Positions 57,798 to 64,000 of a stretch of 64,000 nt of DNA are shown here, piece after piece; the stretch's first letter is position 1, and every line of letters starts with the position of its first letter. The DNA comes from Taxawa tesnikishii (nom. ined.) (lineage: Eukaryota > Ascomycota > Dothideomycetes > Dothideales), in NCBI GenBank assembly GCA_030247885.1, contig JAPDRO010000015.1, forward strand, positions 310,001 to 374,000. Reading direction: 5' to 3'. Both the position numbers and the translations under genes were made by a program. The notes beneath the pieces are model-generated. The model saw nothing but the letters and a program-made list of their open reading frames with translations, was not told the DNA's origin and ran no database searches.

Positions 57798-58041
57798 TGC
57801 TCAGGTGGATGTTTGTAGGGGAGGGGCTGGAAGTCATTGTAAAGGTTGCGTCGTCAAGGTCATTCTCACATGCCAGACCCCTTTTCAGAATAGCGCGTCC
57901 CCACGTTGATTGTTGGCGTGGGCCTCGGTTCTTGGTCTTCGCGTGCCGAGCAGGTCTCTGGAACTCCTTTCGACATGTTAGCCAGCACACCCTAACCTGC
58001 TTAAGGAGCGCTGCGATCGGTGCTTTTCCCCGTTCACCATC
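57798..58041. promoter_or_regulatory. short bidirectional promoter between PEX16 and the FAR1-HD gene
   Basis: The two start codons face away from each other with 244 bp between them and no other gene, so the genes probably share control elements. Confidence 0.5.
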
Positions 58042-59894
58042 ATGGATCCAGATTCCATCTACAGTTACGTACCTCCTACTGGTTCAATATACCCTCCACA
58101 CCCACTACAACACGACAGCGCCTCCGCTCCGGGACTCGTACAATATTTGTACGGCAACGCCCATGTACCAGAGTTGCCGCCGCCGACTCCAGCTGGGCCA
58201 GGCGCCCCTGCTCCGATGTAGTAGACACATATCTGATTTAACTTTTGCAATGCTTATGGGCCGCGTAGCCGAGATGATCCGAATGCGATCACTGAACGCC
58301 CAAGCTCTCAAGGAAGGGAGCAAGACCGGGCGGAGAAGGAAGACTCGGACTGGCAGCGAACCTACAAGTCTGTCACTTTCCACTAATTCTTAATGAGTCG
58401 CCGCTGATATAGAGCAGCTTGACTCCGGACGGAGTTGCTGAACTAAGGGCAAAATGGAAAGTCGAGTACAAGGATCTTGTCATGCCACCACCGCCTCCAG
58501 CTATCTATCCCAACAAGGAAGACGCGGTTGCAGATGCCAAAGCGTTTGCTAAGGAGAACAACTACGCCCTTGTCGTGGGTCACTCCTATAAGAACAAGGC
58601 CGGTGAGATCAATCGACTTCTACTTACATGCGAACTTGGAGGCAAATACCGCAACCATCATGGCGTTACTCCGGAAACGAGGGTACGAAACAAATATAGC
58701 CGGAAAACGGGATGTCCGATGAAAATCATGGTCCAAAAGAAACGTTTCACGAGCGAGTGGGTTTTGGTTATCAAGGAAGTAGAGCACAACCACCCGATTA
58801 TGCGGCAAAGTGTCGTTCTCAAAGCACCAGTGTTGCCTGAGATCGATGAAGCAGTGTACGATTGGCACATGGCCGAGCAAGCTCGCGGAGAGATGATCCA
58901 TGGCAACACGCTCAAGGCAAAAGCGCTCGCCTTGTTTTCAGAAATGCCGCAGTTCAGGGGCGGGAGCCACCGCCATTCGATAGGGACTGGCTCAACCAGT
59001 ATCGATTGCGCTACAAGTTGCCGGGCAAAATGGTCGCCGGAAGGAGTGGAACCCCTGGGCAACAAAACCATCAGGCGCCATCAGGGAACACATCCGCCCC
59101 GCCACTAGACACCCCATACAGCAAAGAACACGAGACGTTCGCGAACGTGCAAGACATACTTCCGAACGATGCACTGATCATGCCAATCAAGAACTTTGTC
59201 AAGAACTACATGTCCAGGTACGACGCTTCTCATGACTGGAAACATGTAGTCCGGGTTTTGCCCTGGCGCAACACATTCTCGAACGGGAAAGAGATCATTT
59301 CAGCGGCGGTCAATATGATGTTCAGCTCGTTCTTCTTGCTGCGTAGGTATTGCCGGTGCCTTGTTTTAAGTGTAAGCTTACGTTCAATAGACTGATGCAC
59401 GATGTTGGAGACCATAAGTACCAGAAGCCCGAAGAGAACCCAGAGAATCAGATTGCTGAGGCTCTCCTTGAGCAAGGTGCTGATCCCGTGTTGGCCATGA
59501 AAGTCCAACTTGTCTGCAAAAATGTCTCATACTCTAACGAGGTTAAGAATCCTCGCATGATGCGGGCAGTTCTGGACACACATCCTGAACTTGGGGTCGT
59601 CCAGGACGCAGATCGCTTGGACGCCATCGGTGTCATAGGCATCGGCAGAACCTTTACGTTCGGCGGAGCTAAACAGCCGAACCGTGACATGGAAGGGACG
59701 CTTCGGCATTTCGTCGACAAGCTGGAAAGATTGGAGGGGATGATGAAGGTGTGTTGGTCCCTGTTTGCGGCTTTTGGGTTTGCTTTGCTGACTGTGAGCA
59801 GACTGAAACGGGGAAGAGGATGGCTAGGGAACGGACGCAGAGGTTGCGAGTCTTCCGCCAGTGGTGGGATGAGGAGAATTTCCTACAAGTTTGA
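58042..59894 (+). CDS. fusion protein: FAR1/GCM1-type zinc finger + CENPB-like HTH + HD phosphohydrolase
   Basis: Exons 58042-58217, 58269-58367, 58415-59342, 59391-59748 and 59802-59894; about 551 aa. The Pro-rich N-terminus (MDPDSIYSYVPPTGSIYPP) precedes a FAR1-like zinc finger: FAKENNYALVVGHSYKNKAG, Cys in LLLTCELGGKYRN, Cys in KTGCPMKIMVQ and His-x-His in KEVEHNHPI. A CENPB-like HTH follows (GNTLKAKALALFSEMPQF, PPPFDRDWLNQYRLRYKL). After a polar linker of about 45 residues comes a whole HD hydrolase: FVKNYMSRYDASHDWKHVVR, LALAQHILERERDHFSGGQY, LMHDVGDHK and DADRLDAIGVIGIGRTF. Two spots (58953-58955 and 59256-59259) need one base each; the linker region itself is uninterrupted. HD enzymes of this type cleave phosphate esters of unknown substrates. 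The fusion is my inference from the continuous frame. Confidence 0.75.
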
Positions 59895-60350
59895 GAATGC
59901 AGTATGGTACGAGAGTCCTCCATGCAGCGCTTTTGGGCTCTCTTTCTTCATTTAGTACCTGGAGCCACTCATCAAGGTGGTTGGTATCTGGCGACGACCG
60001 ATCCGGAGCATCGTTGTGTTGTTTCTGTTGAATTCAGCATCGGATACCCTACTGTTTCTGTTTCTATCTGAGAGGTCAATTCATTCTGTAGAAGTACAAA
60101 AATGCATAATGCTTGTGTAGTTGTAGAGACACGTCTGTTCACATGCGGTCAAGACAAACGTAGCCGTCATTTGCGGCGAGTTCCGAATTCCGGCAGGCGC
60201 GAAACGCGGCGATGATGAGCTTCCGGAGAGCTCGACAAGTCTCGCGACCATCAGACACATTACACGAACAACGCCATCCCATCCGTAGACCATTTTGTTT
60301 CTTGGTCATCCTCTCGAACACCCATACCCTGAACATATACCCAGGCAATC
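59895..60350. other. spacer upstream of RPN8
   Basis: No supported gene; contains the RPN8 promoter. Confidence 0.45.
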
Positions 60351-61530
60351 ATGCCTGCCACTACCGCCGAAACCCTCACCCTCGTCAACCGGACCGTCTC
60401 AGTCGCCCCGTTAGTCCTTCTTTCAGCTCAAGATCACTATGCCAGATCGGCAAAAGGCACAAAAAAGCGTGTAGTGGGTGTGCTGCTGGGGCAAAATGAA
60501 GGGCAAGGCGTGCGCGTATCAAACAGCTTTGCTGGTTCGTGGCATTTGGCAGATGGAGCGTGATAGCTGGTACTGATCCACGGTGTAGTTCCTTTCGAGG
60601 AGGACGAGAAGGACCCGTCAGTATGGTTCATCGATCACAACTACATCGAGTCGATGAACGACATGTTCAAGAAGGTGAATGCGCGGGAAAAGCTGATAGG
60701 ATGGTACCACACTGGTCCTAAGCTGCGGGCTTCGGATCTGGGAATCAACGAGCTGTTCAAAAGATACACACCAAATCCTCTTCTCGTCATTATCGATGTG
60801 CAGCCGAAAGAGGTGGGGGTGCCGACGGATGCATACTTTGCGGTTGAGGAGATCAGAGATGTGCGTGCTAGGACTTGGATGACGATGAGAAGCATGCTGA
60901 CAAGGCCAGGATGGCTCTACCACATCCAAGGAATTCGTACATACACCTTCCACCATTGAGGCTGAGGAGGCGGAGGAGATTGGTGTCGAGCACCTTCTGC
61001 GCGATATTAGGGATGTAGCGGTTGGCACGCTGTCAACCCGGATAACATCACAACTCAAATCCCTCCAAGGCCTGCACCTCCGGTTACAGGACATCGGCAA
61101 GTACCTGCAAAAAGTCATTGACGGGGAGCTTCCTGTCAACCACGCGATCCTTGGAAGCCTGCAAGACGTCTTCAACCTGCTGCCCAATCTCTCCACACCT
61201 AAGGCTTCCTCTGCGACCGCAAACGGTGCGACGCCTGTAGCCGAGAACTCCGAACTCGCACGCGCGATGAGCATCAAGACGAACGACCAGCTCATGGCCA
61301 TCTACCTCAGCAGTCTGGTGCGCGCTATCACTGCCTTCCACGATTTGATTGAGAACAAGATTCAAAACAAGCAGCAACAGCAGGACAAGGAGGACAAGAA
61401 GGAAGAAGATAAGCAGCAGGACAAGATCAAGAAGGAGGATTCTCTGGTGCTCAACGGAGATGCGTCCAAGGAGGCAAAGAAGGACGAGAAGGGGAAGAGT
61501 AAGGACACTCCGGAGAAGAAGAAGGGTTGA
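60351..61530 (+). CDS. RPN8: 26S proteasome regulatory subunit Rpn8
   Basis: Lid subunit of the 26S proteasome, partner of the deubiquitinase Rpn11. Three exons, 60351-60534, 60589-60860 and 60910-61530 (introns 54 and 49 bp), give 358 aa. The MPN domain runs [54 protein letters not shown] and [20 protein letters not shown]. The metal-binding JAMM residues are absent (H-T-G in place of H-x-H), as normal for Rpn8. The C-terminal half is helical ([24 protein letters not shown]-type [19 protein letters not shown]) and ends in a Lys/Glu/Gln-rich tail, longer than in yeast, that is typical of fungi. Fully in frame. Confidence 0.97.
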
Positions 61531-61992
61531 AGGTCGTAATAAGAACGAGTTAGACAACGGTCACTGGCATACAAGGGCGTCAAAAAGAGGCCTTGATGGT
61601 GGACACAGACGATGGATTGCATCCTTTTGTAATATACTGAGTATGGAGCATCGGCACTTGGATGGTTGTTACCACAAGCTGCTCTCTAGGCAGTATCTGG
61701 AGGAAACGTCCTCGCAGAATGGGCAAGCTCGTATTCTGCCACACTTCTTGCTTCGTCCACGTGCGGAGATTGGTGTTGCTGCGTCTTCGGTAATGGCCCT
61801 CCTCACTCTCCTGCAGGAGCTTGCTGCCCGGCTCTGTTGCCTTTCCCTTTCCTGTTGTCCTAAAGTCATGAATAGATGAGCAGAGCTGGCGTGATCCCTC
61901 TCCATCTGCACGTCAACCATCCCATACCTTTGGCTTTCCGCTTCTGAACGACAACACGTTGCAACAACTAAACATCCCGTCTGCGCTTAAGC
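61531..61992. other. spacer between convergent RPN8 and SWIM-protein genes
   Basis: No supported gene. Confidence 0.5.
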
Positions 61993-62793
61993 TCAGCCAC
62001 CCCATCCAGCAGCCCACCCAGCCCACTCCTCCAGACCAACCTCTGTTTCCTCCACAAAGCCTCCAAACATTGCACATCGCTCCACGAGCACGCACGCCAG
62101 CAGGTGCTTGCACACCGGCATCTGCGTGCCCAGTGATAGACCACCGAATCGCCACCCCATGACCTCAACATCTTTCCTGTCCCCTGCATCATCCTCCCCA
62201 GCGTACCCGAGCTGACCCGGTTCTGCCAAATGTGCATCCCCATCCTCCTGCCGCTTGGAAGGCGAAGATGGAGGCGAATGAAGTGAAGCAGGGAAGGCGG
62301 AGAACACGAATGCGGGACAGGAGCAGGACCACGCCTGAGGCCGGACTTCGTAGTACCGGGTCGCGTCGTAGTTTACGCTTCTATATCGCGAGCGGTCTGA
62401 CGTAGTCGTGCTCGATTGGGCGGAGCGAACTTGGTAGACTGTACGTCTCAGGTCAGTCCTTTGACCTGCTGTGTCCGGTTTCGGCGGCGGCGGTGATGAG
62501 GCGTCATTGCCCGCTTCGTCTCGTGGTGGCGAACTGGACGGCGGATGCACTTCGTCTGTCCTATCCGCCGCAAAAGAGTCAGAGAGTTCGGTAATCCGTA
62601 GTCGCGTCACTAGTCCTCGATCGAGTAAATCCAGTGCTGGGAGCAGTTCGTTTGGGAACAGTACGTGCAGTGTCAACAGGACGTTTCTATGCGGCGGAGA
62701 GAGGTCTTTGAGTGGATTCTGAGACGCTGATTCGGATGGAAGAGAAGATATTAGAGAAGTTACAAAGGTCCTGTTTGATGGGAGGGCAGACAT
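61993..62793 (-). CDS. SWIM zinc-finger protein, Sws1/Shu2-like
   Basis: Single exon, 266 aa, from ATG 62793 to the stop at 61993. The N-terminal third is helical (NVLLTLHVLFPNELLPALDL). A Ser/Pro-rich segment leads to the SWIM domain: ATRYYEVRPQAWSCSCPAFV, where C-S-C-P-A-F is the first half, and PVCKHLLACVLVERC, the second half with C-K-H. The long insert between halves (about 65 residues, Ser/Pro/Asp-rich) is larger than usual. This arrangement, Y-x-V near C-x-C-P-A-F and C-K-H-x-L-A, is typical of Sws1/Shu2, which pairs with Rad51 paralogues and promotes homologous recombination. Assignment to Sws1 rather than another SWIM protein is probable, not certain. Confidence 0.75.
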   Translation of the reverse strand: MSALPSNRTFVTSLISSLPSESASQNPLKDLSPPHRNVLLTLHVLFPNELLPALDLLDRGLVTRLRITELSDSFAADRTDEVHPPSSSPPRDEAGNDASSPPPPKPDTAGQRTDLRRTVYQVRSAQSSTTTSDRSRYRSVNYDATRYYEVRPQAWSCSCPAFVFSAFPASLHSPPSSPSKRQEDGDAHLAEPGQLGYAGEDDAGDRKDVEVMGWRFGGLSLGTQMPVCKHLLACVLVERCAMFGGFVEETEVGLEEWAGWAAGWGG

Positions 62794-63757
62794 TGCCGGG
62801 GACGAGTAAATAGAAGGAAGGGTCGACGAGAAGCTGCGGTTCAGCTTGAAGAGAGAATGGAGCTATGATTGGAGTTTTGTGGGCTCGTGTTTTGATGGCA
62901 TGGAGCGTGTGTTACTAGATAGGAATATGAAATTTCTTGAACATGTTGATTGGATGCATGAAAATGAATAAAGATCGGGTCGCTATGTCAAGAGGCTTCC
63001 GGACTTGATAGGTGACCGAGGGAAACATGTGGCGAGGCTGGATGTTACCACAGAGGTGTTTGGTCTTACACCTAAAAGACATGCCCCTTTCAAGAGTAGC
63101 TAGCAGCTGGTGCTTCGATGGAGCGGCTCAGATACTACGTAAATTTGAGCGGCCAGTTTCACCATCCGCAACATTGGAGGGTTACACAACAGCAAAGACA
63201 AGAACAAGACGCGGGTACGGTGATGTATATTTCTCTCCCTAAGGTGCGCCGCAATAGGCGGTAGGAGCTAGCTCGTGCTGTAGTACTTCTGCAGCGACGA
63301 TAGTTATCGCAAAGCCTGTTCTTCCACTAATCATTGCTGACTACAGAAGCCGTGCGAGTCTGACCGTACCGCTCACCGCTTGCCATACAGGCCGAATTTA
63401 AGCAGCGGCAGAGTGCCCACTATTTCCATATCGGCCTCTCGTTTGCTATGTACCTGCGAACCGCTATGAGAAAGCAGTCCGGCAATGGACAGCAGGAATT
63501 GTCCATCAGTCATCCGGCTAGCGTCGTCTTTGCGGCGATCCTTGGAAACAATTCTTCTCCTCGTGGGGGACTTCAAGAAGTAGTGCAAGGAGATGCGCGG
63601 CGGACCGAGGGCCAGGCGGAAGAGAGGAAGCGTTCGCACGATACAATTCCCACATCAGAAACCCGAAGAATACGTCGACCGTGAGATAACGGGTGGCGAC
63701 CGTGAGGAGCCGGTGGAAAGCAGATCCAAAAGTGCGAGTTCCCATGTACGCTTTCCT
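62794..63757. other. spacer between the SWIM-protein gene and the MFS transporter
   Basis: No gene recognised on either strand; frames opposite the transporter 3' end are shadows. Confidence 0.45.
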
Positions 63758-64000
63758 TCACCGCACAGGACCACTGTTCGCGAAATTACTCTTCTCCCTG
63801 ATACTCTTCCCGAACTTCCAAAACCCGAGAGCGACAAAGCAGAACCCCGTCGCAATGGCCGCGAGCGCGCTTCCGGCGATGTTGTTTCCGAGGTTACGGA
63901 ACATCTGGGCGCCGAAGAGCGGAAAAACACCGCTGAGAACAGCCCTCATGAAGGCTGGTGGTGCGTTTGCTGAAGATGCATAGGTGGAATAAGTGTCGGT
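63758..64000 (-). CDS. major facilitator superfamily transporter, C-terminal end (partial)
   Basis: The minus-strand frame enters at the window edge and stops at 63758. It encodes the last about 80 residues: TDTYSTYASSANAPPAFMRA, VLSGVFPLFGAQMFRNLGNN, then a final helix ALAAIATGFCFVALGFWKFG and a basic end SIREKSNFAN. The Y-x-x-Y-A-x-S-A, F-P-L-F and K-x-G-x-x-I-R-x-K-S-x-F pattern is that of the 12-helix drug:H+ antiporter/polyamine exporter group of fungal MFS proteins in the plasma membrane. Most of the gene lies beyond the window. Confidence 0.8.
   Translation of the reverse strand, partial: TDTYSTYASSANAPPAFMRAVLSGVFPLFGAQMFRNLGNNIAGSALAAIATGFCFVALGFWKFGKSIREKSNFANSGPVR

Overview
The window looks like nuclear DNA of a filamentous ascomycete, most likely a Dothideomycete. 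Housekeeping genes are split by many short GT-AG introns of about 45-140 bp, a Thr tRNA carries a small intron, and several families are typical of moulds (HET domain, serine/threonine-rich cupredoxin membrane protein, fused PabA-PabB, HDA1 with an Arb2 tail). The class assignment is inference; the fungal assignment is firm.

Layout. 0-6 kb: tail of a Ser/Pro-rich gene, a Pho13-type HAD phosphatase, then degraded or unrecognised DNA with a broken HET-domain gene. 6-24.4 kb: a dense block holding a serine-rich two-TM protein, Rce1 CAAX protease, a cupredoxin membrane protein, Hda1 histone deacetylase, Mediator Med6, aminodeoxychorismate synthase and a small convergent gene. 24.4-32.7 kb: a gene-poor island with no intact recognisable gene, holding a decayed PABP2-like RRM and tRNA-like scraps. 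32.7-44.5 kb: Sec22, an unresolved gap, an Asx-homology protein, Elongator Elp5, SNRNP27, ER glucosidase I and tRNA-Thr. 45-52 kb: a WW-domain Q/G/Y-rich protein and a very large double-SANT/WD40/zinc-ribbon gene. 52-64 kb: a second gene-poor stretch, then Nce101, Atg8, Pex16, a FAR1/CENPB/HD fusion gene, Rpn8, a SWIM zinc-finger protein and the 3' end of an MFS transporter.

The conserved genes serve basic cell biology: ER and Golgi traffic and protein maturation (Rce1, Sec22, glucosidase I), chromatin and transcription (Hda1, Med6, Elp5, Asx-type, SANT-WD40), splicing (SNRNP27), protein turnover (Rpn8, Atg8), peroxisomes (Pex16) and folate synthesis (PabAB). No biosynthetic cluster or defence island is visible.

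Two points stand out. First, at least twelve conserved coding exons in eight genes lose frame at a spot where adding one base, usually to a short homopolymer, restores the family sequence. This looks like systematic homopolymer under-calling in the assembly rather than real mutation, so single-frame gene models in this window are unreliable. Second, the gene at 58042-59894 appears to join a FAR1/GCM1-type zinc finger, a CENPB-like hel­ix-turn-helix and a complete HD phosphohydrolase in one protein. It is the best candidate here for something undescribed.
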